This document shows positions 1 through 7,948 of a stretch of 64,000 nt of DNA, piece by piece. Both the position numbers and the translations under genes were made by a program. The notes beneath the pieces are model-generated. The model was given only the letters and a program-made list of their open reading frames with translations. It was not told the origin of the DNA and did no database searches. Position 1 is the first letter of the stretch. Each line of letters starts with the position of its first letter. The stretch comes from Chryseobacterium indologenes. Lineage in GTDB: Bacteria; Bacteroidota; Bacteroidia; Flavobacteriales; Weeksellaceae. The DNA lies in NCBI GenBank assembly GCA_001013295.1, contig LAZY01000004.1, positions 1 through 64,000 of the forward strand. The letters run 5' to 3'.

Positions 1-21
1 GTTCGAGTCCGGTTCCCGCTA
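1..21 (+). tRNA. tRNA-fMet, 3' end only (cut by window edge)
   Basis: These bases are identical to the T-arm and acceptor 3' strand of the two complete initiator tRNA genes that follow, with the discriminator A at 21 followed by CTA. It is the last third of another copy of the same gene. The 111-base repeat period places its 5' end about 51 bases outside the window. Confidence 0.9.
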
Positions 22-28
22 CTAAGTA

Positions 29-47
29 AGTGCTTTCGGTAGGCACT
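29..47 (+). other. Hairpin in tRNA spacer 1
   Basis: Seven base pairs (AGTGCTT with AGGCACT, including one T-G wobble) close a TCGGT loop. The second spacer has the same hairpin with changed bases on both sides of the stem. There is no T-run, so it looks like a processing or spacer structure rather than a terminator. Confidence 0.55.
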
Positions 48-59
48 CTAAAAATACAC

Positions 60-132
<73 letters not shown>

Positions 133-139
133 CTAAGCA

Positions 140-158
140 AGTGTTTTCGGTAAACACT
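140..158 (+). other. Hairpin in tRNA spacer 2
   Basis: AGTGTTT pairs with AAACACT around a TCGGT loop. Compared with spacer 1, a C-G pair has become T-A and a T-G wobble has become T-A, so pairing is kept while sequence changes. It is probably a transcript-processing structure of the tRNA array. Confidence 0.55.
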
Positions 159-170
159 CTAAAAATACAC

Positions 171-243
<73 letters not shown>

Positions 244-250
244 CTAAACG

Positions 251-283
251 AGAGAAGCAATAGTATATTGTTTCTCTTTTTTT
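251..283 (+). terminator. Intrinsic terminator of the tRNA array
   Basis: AGAGAAGCAA pairs with TTGTTTCTCT (one G-T wobble) around a seven-base loop and is followed by a run of T. It ends the initiator tRNA transcript. Confidence 0.85.
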
Positions 284-411
284 ATTTTAATCAATGATTG
301 AAAATGGATTTTCCGAATCAGTACCAAAAGTTGTGGACTAAGCAAAAAGTTGAGTTCATCTGATTAGAAAAAATTAGAATCAACAGTTGTGGAGATAAAG
401 TTTCACGCAAA

Positions 412-463
412 GCTTCATGTTGGTGTATGCTTTATTTTAAGTGAGCTAAGAAGGGATCGATTT
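412..463 (+). repeat. Direct repeat A, copy 1
   Basis: Fifty-two bases repeated at 632-683 with three mismatches. Copy 1 leads into a perfect 8-bp hairpin (GATCGATT at 455-462 with AATCGATC at 466-473). Confidence 0.85.
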
Positions 464-565
464 TCAATCGATCTGAAGAAGCGAGCGCATAGTCACAAAG
501 CTTCATCAGTGACTTGTCGCCACTCTTTGCCTACTAAATTAAAATACTCTTTTATAAAAACTTTG

Positions 566-629
566 CGTCTATAAAATTTAGAATAATCAATCGGTATTCA
601 ATTGTTTTACCACAGCTTTTGAGCGTGAT
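566..629 (+). repeat. Direct repeat B, copy 1
   Basis: Sixty-four bases repeated at 1082-1145 with five mismatches. It sits directly before repeat A copy 2. Confidence 0.85.
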
Positions 630-631
630 CC

Positions 632-683
632 GCTTCATGCTTGTGTATGCTTTATTTTAAGTGAGCTAAGAACGGATCGATTT
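632..683 (+). repeat. Direct repeat A, copy 2
   Basis: Second copy of repeat A, offset by exactly 220 bases from copy 1, with three mismatches in 52 bases. Confidence 0.85.
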
Positions 684-1081
684 CATTGATTTTTACGAAG
701 CTTAGGCATAACCATTGCACTTCAACAGCAGCAAAGCTACCTTATCTTAACCTTCTCATGTGAAATATTTGAATCTCTAGGAACGGGTTCAAAAATTGAT
801 GAACAGTACAAAGCATACGCTATTTTTATTGAATGGAGCAATGTATTTTAAAAAACGCAAAGAAAGTTCAATTGAATGTTTTTATTTTAGGGAGCAAAGA
901 AAAGCGACTGTTTCGCTGAAGAAGCCTCATGGATATGCATTCGCTTCGAAAAAATCAATGAAATTGATTCCACTCTTTGCTTCCTTTAAAATATGAGATA
1001 AGATGCTAAAAATCTTTGTGTCAATTAAATTCTATGAACACAAACATTATGATTCCCAGGTTTTTGCGCTCTAATTTTTCA

Positions 1082-1145
1082 CGTCTATAAAATTTAGAAT
1101 AATCAATCCCTATTCAATTGATTTACCACAGCTTTTGAACATGAT
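1082..1145 (+). repeat. Direct repeat B, copy 2
   Basis: Second copy of repeat B with five mismatches in 64 bases relative to 566-629. Together with the CACTCTTTGC segment near 971 it suggests an old duplication of the whole A-to-B module. Confidence 0.85.
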
Positions 1146-1361
1146 TCTATATAAATTTTGCACCTGCTGTTGACTGTTAAGAATTAAGGGAGGGCTTCTT
1201 CTGTTTCTATACCATCACCAACCATATATTTCCGGATAATATGTTGCATTTGTAAAAATGGTTTTTCCTGGAAAATTATAATTTTATTTCAACGTTTTGT
1301 GTAGATGCTGGACCATGAGTATAACTCAAATCTGGATGAGATAAGCATTCCAGTTTAAGGA

Positions 1362-1369
1362 TACTTTTG
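1362..1369 (+). promoter_or_regulatory. Candidate -7 box for the GNAT gene
   Basis: TACTTTTG matches the Bacteroidota -7 consensus TAnnTTTG and lies 28 bases before the GNAT start codon. No clear -33 TTG is present at the usual spacing. Confidence 0.45.
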
Positions 1370-1397
1370 CAGTGTTAATTAAAAAATAAATATAACG

Positions 1398-1844
1398 ATG
1401 AATTACACTATCAAAAAGGCAAGTCTTGAGGATCTTGATGAAACGGCAGAATTGTTTAATCTTTACCGTGTTTTTTACAGACAGGAATCGGATGTGGAAA
1501 AAGGAAAAGCCTTTCTTAAAGAGAGGTTTTTAAACAGTGAATCAGATATATTCCTTGCGATGGCAGAGGGTAAGGCAGTAGGATTTGTACAACTTTATAA
1601 GCTTTTTCATTATACCAAATTGCAGAAACAGTGGTTGCTGAGTGATTTGTTTGTACATCCTGACTACAGAGGAAAAGGGCTTTCGGTGGCTCTAATTGAC
1701 CGCAGCAAGCAATGGTGCGAAGAAACAGAAGCCTGCGGACTGATGCTTGAAACAGAAAAGACCAATGATATAGGAAATGCGTTATATCCCCGTTGTGGAT
1801 TTGAGTATGACGGCCTGCACAATTACTATCATTGGTGGAAATAG
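1398..1844 (+). CDS. GNAT family N-acetyltransferase
   Basis: A 148-residue protein of the usual size for a single GNAT domain. It transfers an acetyl group from acetyl-CoA to an amine; the substrate cannot be read from sequence. The motif A segment HPDYRGKGLSVALI (about residues 88-101) contains the R-x-G-x-G-type pyrophosphate loop, and the C-terminal NALYPRCGFEYDG is the typical final strand and helix of the fold. It stands alone, flanked by the repeat region and a candidate RNA gene, with its own possible -7 box. The ATG at 1398 is the first in frame. Family is secure, function open. Confidence 0.85.
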   Translation: MNYTIKKASLEDLDETAELFNLYRVFYRQESDVEKGKAFLKERFLNSESDIFLAMAEGKAVGFVQLYKLFHYTKLQKQWLLSDLFVHPDYRGKGLSVALIDRSKQWCEETEACGLMLETEKTNDIGNALYPRCGFEYDGLHNYYHWWK

Positions 1845-1990
1845 AATTTGATGGTTTCATGAATTTGTAATAGTCAATCGAGGTACTTCTTCAGAGTAAA
1901 CCAGGGCTTTTTTTATGAGAGTAGAATTACTTCTACATTATTCGTTATTTAATTCTACAGCTATTCTTTCATGGGATAAAAGCATAATTC

Positions 1991-1998
1991 TATTTTTG
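1991..1998 (+). promoter_or_regulatory. Candidate -7 box of an orphan RNA
   Basis: TATTTTTG matches TAnnTTTG and would start transcription near 2003. The only downstream plus-strand signal is the structured segment ending in a T-run at 2134, with no coding region. Confidence 0.4.
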
Positions 1999-2002
1999 TA
2001 AA

Positions 2003-2134
2003 GCTCTTGTAGGCCATGGGTAGGACAGTTGGTCCTGCAGGGTATAAGCAATAAAATCTCCGTCTTATTTTCTACTTTTTCCCCAAGTTTTATGATTAGT
2101 ACCACAAAACTGCTTTTTCTGACGGAGATTTTTT
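2003..2134 (+). ncRNA. Candidate structured small RNA (family unknown)
   Basis: Between a TAnnTTTG box and a T-run lies about 130 bases with strong pairing and no open frame of note. AGGAC at 2022-2026 pairs with GTCCT at 2032-2036 around a five-base loop. A perfect 12-bp inverted repeat (2053-2064 with 2121-2132) closes a 56-base interior that holds a further AGTTTT/AAAACT stem. The closing stem runs into six T, so it could double as terminator. I cannot assign it to a known family; Flavo-1 or a 6S-like RNA are possibilities to test. The next gene is on the opposite strand, so a riboswitch is unlikely. Confidence 0.4.
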
Positions 2135-2146
2135 GCTAAAAAGAAA

Positions 2147-2180
2147 AGAGAACTGCATTTGCGGTTCTCTTTTTATTTTT
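2147..2180. terminator. Bidirectional intrinsic terminator
   Basis: AGAGAACTGCA pairs with TGCGGTTCTCT (one T-G wobble) and is followed by a T-run on the plus strand; an A-rich left flank gives a T-run on the minus strand. It most likely ends the minus-strand gene that stops at 2196. Confidence 0.8.
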
Positions 2181-2195
2181 TATATGGGGTTGGGA

Positions 2196-2777
2196 TTATT
2201 GAGCCAACTGAGCGTAAGGAGTCAGTTTGTTGTCGTCATCCATTGTCTGTCCTAAGAAGTCTCTCTTCTGATCTGCTTTCATTCTTCCAGCAGCAGCATT
2301 GGCATTAGAATAAGCTTCGCTTAATTTAGTGGCAATATCAGCAGGTTTGAAGTCGAATTTAGTATCACCTTCCACTCCCAGATAACCATTTTTTCTTGTC
2401 AGGTTGCTGATATAGTTACTGTAATTGATAAAGGTATTTCTCAGATATTGTGTATGGTATTCCATACATTTTTTAGCTTTTTTTGAAGAATTGTTCAGAA
2501 TACAGTTTTTCATGTTGTTTCTGTATAAGAACCATTCGGATTCAAGGATAGCATATTCTTTACCTAAAGCAATTTTTCCGTTGTTGACGATATTGTTGTC
2601 ACCTTCTTTTGTTGAAATGGTCTGAAGATGCTGGATAACCAACGGAACGGTTGCTTCGATCTTTGATTTCGTATCTTTTAGTATGCTAAGATCAGCAGCC
2701 GGAGAATTTTTTTTCTGTGCGGTAGTCACGTTGAAAATGAGCAGTAATAGTACAATCAATAAATTATATCTTTTCAT
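2196..2777 (-). CDS. Secreted hypothetical protein
   Basis: 193 residues beginning with a classical signal peptide: MKRYN, a leucine/isoleucine-rich core, and a likely signal peptidase site after TTAQ near residue 21. The mature part is hydrophilic and mostly helical with no cysteine lipobox, no catalytic motif and no known domain that I recognise. Two cysteines near residues 92 and 103 could form a disulfide. It is transcribed alone toward a strong terminator. Expected location is the periplasm or outside the cell. The ATG at 2777 gives a complete signal peptide and is the only plausible start. Confidence 0.65.
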   Translation of the reverse strand: MKRYNLLIVLLLLIFNVTTAQKKNSPAADLSILKDTKSKIEATVPLVIQHLQTISTKEGDNNIVNNGKIALGKEYAILESEWFLYRNNMKNCILNNSSKKAKKCMEYHTQYLRNTFINYSNYISNLTRKNGYLGVEGDTKFDFKPADIATKLSEAYSNANAAAGRMKADQKRDFLGQTMDDDNKLTPYAQLAQ

Positions 2778-3212
2778 GAGAAATTTTTAAGCCACTAAAA
2801 TAAATATAATTTCCCGGTTTTAACAAATTCATTTTAATTTTATTTAATAAAATTTAACAAATATAACCTGTCGTTTGTGTATAATTTAATAATAGCGCTT
2901 TAAAAATCTTTATTAAAGATGTTTTATTGTAAAAGTATTACATAATAAATAAAATGTTCCTCTTTATTTTTTGATGATATATTGGTCTATTAATAACCTA
3001 ATTTGATGATTGTTTATTGTTTTTTTTATTTGAATAATAGATTCTTTTCAGCCTGTCTTTTTAGAGATGGGTTTTCTTTTTTTTAGGTTTAAAGCTTTGT
3101 TTAATAGTGTTTTAATTCTGCTTTATTTGTTTTTGTTAATATGTAAACGGTGAACTCTCTCACTTGTTCTTAATTCATACAGAAAAATAAAATAAAAATT
3201 AAAGTGTATTTA
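2778..3212. other. AT-rich intergenic region
   Basis: Divergent spacer between the secreted protein and the carotenoid operon. It is very AT-rich with long T-runs. I see no gene and no clear TAnnTTTG box for the minus-strand gene; the plus-strand operator lies at its right end. Confidence 0.6.
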
Positions 3213-3240
3213 TATACTTTAATAAGTATATTTGTATACT
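3213..3240 (+). promoter_or_regulatory. Promoter and palindromic operator of the carotenoid operon
   Basis: TATACTT (3213-3219) and AAGTATA (3224-3230) form a perfect 7-bp dyad. AGTATA (3225-3230) and TATACT (3235-3240) form a second, overlapping 6-bp dyad whose TTTG centre, with the preceding TATA, makes a TAnnTTTG -7 box (3227-3234). A repressor on this dyad would cover the promoter. The segment AGTATATTTGTA (3225-3236) recurs exactly on both sides of the photolyase divergent promoter. The box position also excludes translation from an upstream in-frame codon at 3232. Confidence 0.7.
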
Positions 3241-3252
3241 AATTGTTTGAAT

Positions 3253-3909
3253 ATGAATTTTGATCTTATAAAAGCAGTTGTGGAACTTGTTCAGCAATTC
3301 ATGGAAGAGAATGAAGGTAAAACATTATACAGTAACGACCTTCAGGGATTTACAGAATGGATGAACGCTTCCTCTAGATCTGATTCTGAGTCGAAAGATC
3401 CGGATTGGACAGGTAAGGAATCAGGCAGAAGTTCTGACAGTATCATCAATACTTTATTGATAAGAATGGGAAGGTATGCGAAAACCTATTCCCGGTCAAT
3501 AGGTAATTCTGTTTTTTCAAGCCAGGATGATTTTATTTATCTGATAAGCCTGAAAAACTTGGGAGCTATGACGAAAATGGAGCTCATAAGGCATAATGTG
3601 AGTGAGAAATCTTCCGGGATTCTTATTGTTAACCGCTTAATCCGTAATGGCTGGGTTGAACAGACCGTTTCTCAGAAAGATAAAAGAATCAAGCATATTC
3701 AGATAACAGAAAAAGGGCTTTCTGTACTGGATGCCCATATGGATGAGATCCGTAAGGCTTCAAGGGTGGTGGTGGGAAATCTGAACCATTCTGAGCAAAT
3801 GCTGCTGATCGCCATACTTTCTAAGCTGGACGAATTTCACGATTCCTTTTACCAGATGAATATCGAAGCCATGGATCTGCTGGATATTGTCTACAAAAGA
3901 CTGAACTAA
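3253..3909 (+). CDS. MarR-type winged-helix regulator (carotenoid operon)
   Basis: 218 residues with a MarR winged helix in the C-terminal two thirds: the recognition region runs roughly MTKMELIRHNVSEKSSG to NRLIRNGWVEQ, followed by the basic wing SQKDKRIKHIQITEKG and a long C-terminal dimer helix. An extension of about 70 residues before the usual MarR helix 1 is unusual. It is a clear paralogue of the protein at 22213-22890 over its whole length. It heads the carotenoid operon 45 bases before crtI, which suggests local control. I chose the ATG at 3253 because a -7 box at 3227-3234 overlaps an earlier in-frame start and because the paralogue starts at the matching residue. Ligand or light-sensing mechanism is unknown; no cofactor domain is visible. 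Confidence 0.85.
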   Translation: MNFDLIKAVVELVQQFMEENEGKTLYSNDLQGFTEWMNASSRSDSESKDPDWTGKESGRSSDSIINTLLIRMGRYAKTYSRSIGNSVFSSQDDFIYLISLKNLGAMTKMELIRHNVSEKSSGILIVNRLIRNGWVEQTVSQKDKRIKHIQITEKGLSVLDAHMDEIRKASRVVVGNLNHSEQMLLIAILSKLDEFHDSFYQMNIEAMDLLDIVYKRLN

Positions 3910-3954
3910 TGTCCTATTAAAAAGGACCTGCTAAAAACTATTAAATAAACAACA

Positions 3955-5445
3955 ATGAATACTGGAAACTTAAGAAAGAGAATTGCAGTGATAGGGTCAG
4001 GATTTTCGGGGCTGTCTGCTGCTGCGTATGCTGCGAAATCCGGAAATGAAGTGCATGTGTTTGAAAAACATCACCAGCCGGGTGGACGTGCAAGGCAATT
4101 TAAAACAGATAAAGGTTACGTTTTCGATATGGGACCCAGCTGGTACTGGATGCCTGATATTATTGAAGGCTTTTTCACTGATTTTGACTGTAAAGCATCC
4201 GATTTTTTTAATCTCGTTTCTTTAGATCCTCAGTTTGAGATGGTTTTTTCAAAAGAAAAAATTTCAGTTCCCAGAAAAAATGAAGACATCCGTGAGCTAT
4301 TTGAAAAAATAGAACCCGGAGCGGCCAGGCAATACGACCAGTTTATGAAGTCTGCCCAATTTAAATATGAAGTAGGAATGAAAGACTTCGTAACAAAACC
4401 TTGTTATAACTGGCTTGAATTTGCTTCTTTAAAAATTGCAGGCAGTGCGCTGAGTCTTGATCTTTTAAGTAATTTCAGAAAATATGTTTCGGGGTATTTT
4501 ACTGATCCGAAGCTAAGGTCCCTGATGGAATTTCCGGTTATATTTCTCGGAGCTTCCCCGCAACGTATTCCGGCTCTTTACAGTCTGATGAATTACGGAG
4601 GCTATGTTTTGGGAACAAAATATCCTATGGGTGGTTTTTATCAGCTCGTTCTTGCGATGAAGGAAGTGGCCGAAAGACAAGGGGTAAGCTTTCATTTTAA
4701 TCACGAAGTACAGAAAATCAATACAGAAAACGGAAAGGTAACTTCCATAACGGTAAATGGTGAAACGTACGAATTTGATGCTGTCATTGCTTCATCAGAT
4801 TACCATCATACAGAAACATTGATTCCAAAGTCACAGAGAAATTATAATGAGGCTTATTGGAAAACCAGAACCTTTGCTCCTTCCTGTCTTATCTACTATC
4901 TGGGGATCAGAGGTGAAATTCCTCACTTAAAACATCATACCCTGTTCTTTGAAAATGAGCTGGACAATCATATAGATTGTATATATATAAATAAGAAATG
5001 GCCTGCCAAACCACTTTTTTATGCCTGTTGCCCTTCCAAAACGGATCCGGAGGTAGCACCTGAAGGTTGTGAGAATCTCTTTTTGCTGTTACCTCTTGCT
5101 CCTGGAATAGATGATGAAGAATCCACTAGAGAAAAATATCTGATGGAGATGCTTGAAAGGATTGAAAAGCATACCGGTGAAACCGATCTTATTGCCAGAA
5201 TAGAATATAAAAGAAGCTATTGTGTAAGCGATTTTATTTCCGATTATAATGCTTATCAGGGTAATGCCTACGGACTATCCAATACTTTATCGCAGACAGC
5301 TGTCTTAAAACCTAAAATAAGAAACAGAAAGATCAGAAATCTTTTTTATACAGGACAGTTAACCGTTCCTGGTCCCGGAGTTCCGCCATCTGTAATTTCC
5401 GGAAAAATTGTAGCGACTGAAGTCAGTAAACTAAAAATAAAATAA
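3955..5445 (+). CDS. crtI: Phytoene desaturase (CrtI type)
   Basis: A 496-residue FAD-dependent desaturase converting colourless phytoene stepwise to lycopene. The N-terminus has the dinucleotide-binding fold VIGSGFSGLSAAAYAAKSG followed by an acidic strand end and PGGRA, and the C-terminus has the family signature FYTGQLTVPGPGVPPSVISG for FAD binding. Length matches bacterial CrtI. It is followed after one base by phytoene synthase, so coupling is expected. A CrtO- or CrtD-like role is possible by homology, but pairing with crtB and a lycopene cyclase makes desaturation of phytoene the best reading. Confidence 0.93.
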   Translation: MNTGNLRKRIAVIGSGFSGLSAAAYAAKSGNEVHVFEKHHQPGGRARQFKTDKGYVFDMGPSWYWMPDIIEGFFTDFDCKASDFFNLVSLDPQFEMVFSKEKISVPRKNEDIRELFEKIEPGAARQYDQFMKSAQFKYEVGMKDFVTKPCYNWLEFASLKIAGSALSLDLLSNFRKYVSGYFTDPKLRSLMEFPVIFLGASPQRIPALYSLMNYGGYVLGTKYPMGGFYQLVLAMKEVAERQGVSFHFNHEVQKINTENGKVTSITVNGETYEFDAVIASSDYHHTETLIPKSQRNYNEAYWKTRTFAPSCLIYYLGIRGEIPHLKHHTLFFENELDNHIDCIYINKKWPAKPLFYACCPSKTDPEVAPEGCENLFLLLPLAPGIDDEESTREKYLMEMLERIEKHTGETDLIARIEYKRSYCVSDFISDYNAYQGNAYGLSNTLSQTAVLKPKIRNRKIRNLFYTGQLTVPGPGVPPSVISGKIVATEVSKLKIK

Positions 5446-5446
5446 T

Positions 5447-6283
5447 ATGAAAAAATTGTTTGATGAATTGTCTTACGAAGTCAGTAAGTACACTACGCAA
5501 AAATACAGTACCAGTTTTTCATTGGGAATACTGGCATTGAAGCCTTCCATCAGACCTGCTGTTTATGCTGTTTACGGGTATGTGCGTCTGGCAGACGAAA
5601 TTGTGGATAGCTTCCATGGTTATGATAAAGAGAAGCTTCTGAATAGATTAAAGGTTGAAACCTATGAGGCACTCGAAGATGGTATATCGCTCAATCCTAT
5701 TTTGCATTCATTTCAGGAAACCGTTCGTCATTATGATATAGACAGGCAGCTGATTGATCAGTTTTTACACAGCATGGAAATGGATCTTCATAAAATTGAA
5801 TATAATTCCGAGCAGTATAAAGAATATATCTATGGATCTGCAGAAGTTGTAGGGCTCATGTGCCTGCAGATATTTACAGAAGGTGACAAACAGCAATATG
5901 AGAAGCTTAAACCCTATGCAATGAAATTAGGGTCTGCTTTTCAGAAAGTTAATTTTTTACGGGATCTGAAGGATGATTATCAGATTTTAGGAAGGACTTA
6001 TTTCCCATCCCTGAATATGTCGGTCTTTGATAATACAGTAAAAGTCCAAATTGAAAAAGAAATTGAAGAGGAATTCAAAGAAGCATTACTGGGAATCAAA
6101 AAACTGCCGGGTTCATCCATTTTCGGAGTATACCTTGCTTACAGATATTACCTTTCCCTGTTTGAAAAAATAAAGAAAACAAGCTCTCAGAATATGCTGC
6201 AGCAAAGAATCAGAATCGCGAACTCAAAAAAACTGCTCGTTGCATTCAAAAGCTATATTCGTTACAAATCAGCTTATTTCTGA
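5447..6283 (+). CDS. crtB: Phytoene synthase (squalene/phytoene synthase family)
   Basis: 278 residues. The enzyme condenses two geranylgeranyl diphosphates to phytoene, the first committed carotenoid step. Both aspartate-rich magnesium-binding motifs are present: RLADEIVDSF near residue 50 and LRDLKDDYQILGR near residue 170, the latter followed by the typical YFP. It starts one base after the crtI stop codon. The family includes squalene synthases, but linkage to crtI, crtZ and lycopene cyclase supports CrtB. Confidence 0.93.
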   Translation: MKKLFDELSYEVSKYTTQKYSTSFSLGILALKPSIRPAVYAVYGYVRLADEIVDSFHGYDKEKLLNRLKVETYEALEDGISLNPILHSFQETVRHYDIDRQLIDQFLHSMEMDLHKIEYNSEQYKEYIYGSAEVVGLMCLQIFTEGDKQQYEKLKPYAMKLGSAFQKVNFLRDLKDDYQILGRTYFPSLNMSVFDNTVKVQIEKEIEEEFKEALLGIKKLPGSSIFGVYLAYRYYLSLFEKIKKTSSQNMLQQRIRIANSKKLLVAFKSYIRYKSAYF

Positions 6284-6338
6284 CAGTAGAATTCCGGTTA
6301 AAATGATTTTTTGGAATGTTTAACGATCAATAAAATAA

Positions 6339-6803
6339 ATGATGTACAGGTTATACAGAGAACAGCAACTGAGTTGTAATATTGAAACGGCATGGGAATT
6401 TTTTTCATCCCCTCATAATTTATCGGAAATAACCCCGGAGAGCATGAACTTTGTAGTGCTTTCCGACGTGAAGGATGAACCTATTTTTAAAGGAATGGAA
6501 ATAGACTACACCGTTTCTCCCTTATTGGGAATTCCGATGAAATGGAAGACCATTATCAGTCAGGTTGAAGACCATAAAAGCTTTACAGACTTTCAGAAAA
6601 AAGGTCCCTACAAGCATTGGAATCATTTTCATGAATTTATTCCTAATGAGCATGGTGTCCTTATGAAAGATACGGTAGACTACGAACTGCCGATGGGGGT
6701 TTTAGGGAAAATAGCTCATCAGTTATTCGTAAAAGAAAAGCTCAATAGTATTTTTAATTACAGATATAGTGTCTTGAATGATCTTTTTAACAAAAAAACA
6801 TAA
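6339..6803 (+). CDS. SRPBCC (START/polyketide cyclase-like) protein
   Basis: 154 residues with the helix-grip pattern of the SRPBCC superfamily: an N-terminal strand, ETAWEFFSSPHNLSEITPESM as the first helical pair, then alternating strands and the long C-terminal helix from IAHQLFVKEKLNSIFNYR. Such proteins bind hydrophobic ligands, and relatives occur in light-inducible carotenoid/photolyase clusters of other bacteria. A carotenoid- or lipid-binding role is inferred from position between crtB and crtZ. No catalytic residues can be assigned. Start could be either of two adjacent ATGs. Confidence 0.75.
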   Translation: MMYRLYREQQLSCNIETAWEFFSSPHNLSEITPESMNFVVLSDVKDEPIFKGMEIDYTVSPLLGIPMKWKTIISQVEDHKSFTDFQKKGPYKHWNHFHEFIPNEHGVLMKDTVDYELPMGVLGKIAHQLFVKEKLNSIFNYRYSVLNDLFNKKT

Positions 6804-6809
6804 TTAATA

Positions 6810-7262
6810 ATGAATGTTCTGATCGTTTTGGGGGTATTTATTTCCATGGAAGGCGCTACGTGGTTGATCCATCGATATATTATGCATGGTTTTCTATGGA
6901 TCCTGCACCGGGATCATCATGATCATAGCCATGATGGCAAACTTGAAAGAAATGATTGGTTCTTTTTCATTTTTGCAAGCCCGGCTATTGCCTTATTATA
7001 TCTGGGAGTACAGCAGGATTTCAGTTATTGGTTTTTTATCGGTCTGGGAATCAGTCTTTACGGGATGGCCTATTTCTTTGTGCATGATATTTTTATTCAT
7101 CAGAGAGCGAAGATTTTTACCAAAACAAAGAATCCGTACTTCCTTGCCATAAGACGTGCTCATAAGCAGCATCACAAACATCTGGGAAAAGGAAATGGTG
7201 AATGTTTCGGTTTTCTGTGGGTTCCTGTTAAATATTTTAAACTGTATTTCAATAAAAAATGA
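6810..7262 (+). CDS. crtZ: Beta-carotene hydroxylase
   Basis: 150-residue membrane di-iron hydroxylase of the fatty acid hydroxylase superfamily that adds hydroxyl groups to the beta rings, giving zeaxanthin. Histidine clusters expected for iron binding are intact: HRYIMHGFLWILHRDHHDHSH near residues 21-41 and RRAHKQHHKH near residues 115-124. Four hydrophobic segments fit an integral membrane protein. The stop codon overlaps the start of the cyclase gene by four bases, so the two are translationally coupled. Confidence 0.93.
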   Translation: MNVLIVLGVFISMEGATWLIHRYIMHGFLWILHRDHHDHSHDGKLERNDWFFFIFASPAIALLYLGVQQDFSYWFFIGLGISLYGMAYFFVHDIFIHQRAKIFTKTKNPYFLAIRRAHKQHHKHLGKGNGECFGFLWVPVKYFKLYFNKK

Positions 7263-7948
7263 TGCCTTATACTTACATACTGATTAATTTTTTCACTGTC
7301 ATTATCTGCTTTCTGGCTTCTTTTGACGGACGGATACAGTTTAATAAACTTTTCGGGAAATTTCTGCTGTCGTCTACCATTGTAGCAATTCCTTTTATTG
7401 CCTGGGATATATGGTTCACAGCAAAAGGAGTATGGTGGTTTGATCTCCACTATACCATGGGATTTAAAATAGCAGGACTTCCGATAGAAGAATGGCTGTT
7501 CTTTTACTGTATTCCCTTCGCATGTGTTTTTACTTACTATTGTCTGGAAAAATATTTTACCCTTGGCTGGACTGATGCTTTTAATAATCTCATTGTATTT
7601 ACATCTGTTATCGTTCTTGCTGTTGTAGGGCTGCTTTATTATGAAAGAATATATACTTTGCTTACAGTCATCGTAACGGTAGTTACGCTTTGCTATCTGC
7701 ATTTTATCGCTCAAAAAGAATGGTTGGGAAAAGCCAGTTTTGTTTATCTGATTTTAATGCCCGGATTTTTTGCAGTGAATGGAATCCTTACGGGTTCTTT
7801 AATTCCTTCATCTGTTGTTAATTATAACCCTGATGACTTTTTAGGAATTAGAATGGGGACTATCCCCGTTGAAGATGCTGTTTACGGTTACAGTCAGTTT
7901 TTACTCAATATTTATTTCTTTAAAAAAATAACTGAAAATGAAAAATAG
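7259..7948 (+). CDS. Lycopene cyclase, fused CrtYc-CrtYd type
   Basis: 229 residues with about six or seven membrane helices. The two halves each carry the cyclase motif with a central Pro and Glu: GLPIEEWLFF near residue 77 and GTIPVEDAVYGY near residue 200. This corresponds to the two subunits of the heterodimeric actinobacterial cyclase joined in one chain, the usual Bacteroidota form. It cyclises lycopene to beta-carotene. It overlaps crtZ upstream by four bases and the lipocalin gene downstream by eleven. Confidence 0.9.
   Translation: MMPYTYILINFFTVIICFLASFDGRIQFNKLFGKFLLSSTIVAIPFIAWDIWFTAKGVWWFDLHYTMGFKIAGLPIEEWLFFYCIPFACVFTYYCLEKYFTLGWTDAFNNLIVFTSVIVLAVVGLLYYERIYTLLTVIVTVVTLCYLHFIAQKEWLGKASFVYLILMPGFFAVNGILTGSLIPSSVVNYNPDDFLGIRMGTIPVEDAVYGYSQFLLNIYFFKKITENEK

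Larger units (their letters stand above)
284..1397. other. Gene-poor region with degenerate repeats
   Basis: No convincing gene lies here. The short open frames at 389-574 and 796-996 have no recognisable product and run through repeated sequence. The stretch holds a degenerate duplicated module (repeats A and B, listed separately, plus shared CACTCTTTGC segments at 521 and 971) and a further weak A-like copy near 878-925 with the same TTTATTTTA and GAGC-AAGAA core. It looks like decaying non-coding sequence between the tRNA array and the GNAT gene. Confidence 0.6.

Noticed and set aside
389..996. Two short plus-strand open frames (389-574 and 796-996)
   Set aside because: Both run through degenerate repeat sequence, have no recognisable domain and no promoter or conserved start; codon pattern looks non-coding.
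7172..7714. A 180-codon minus-strand open frame opposite crtZ and lycopene cyclase
   Set aside because: Antisense shadow of two well-supported coupled genes; no domain and no promoter.
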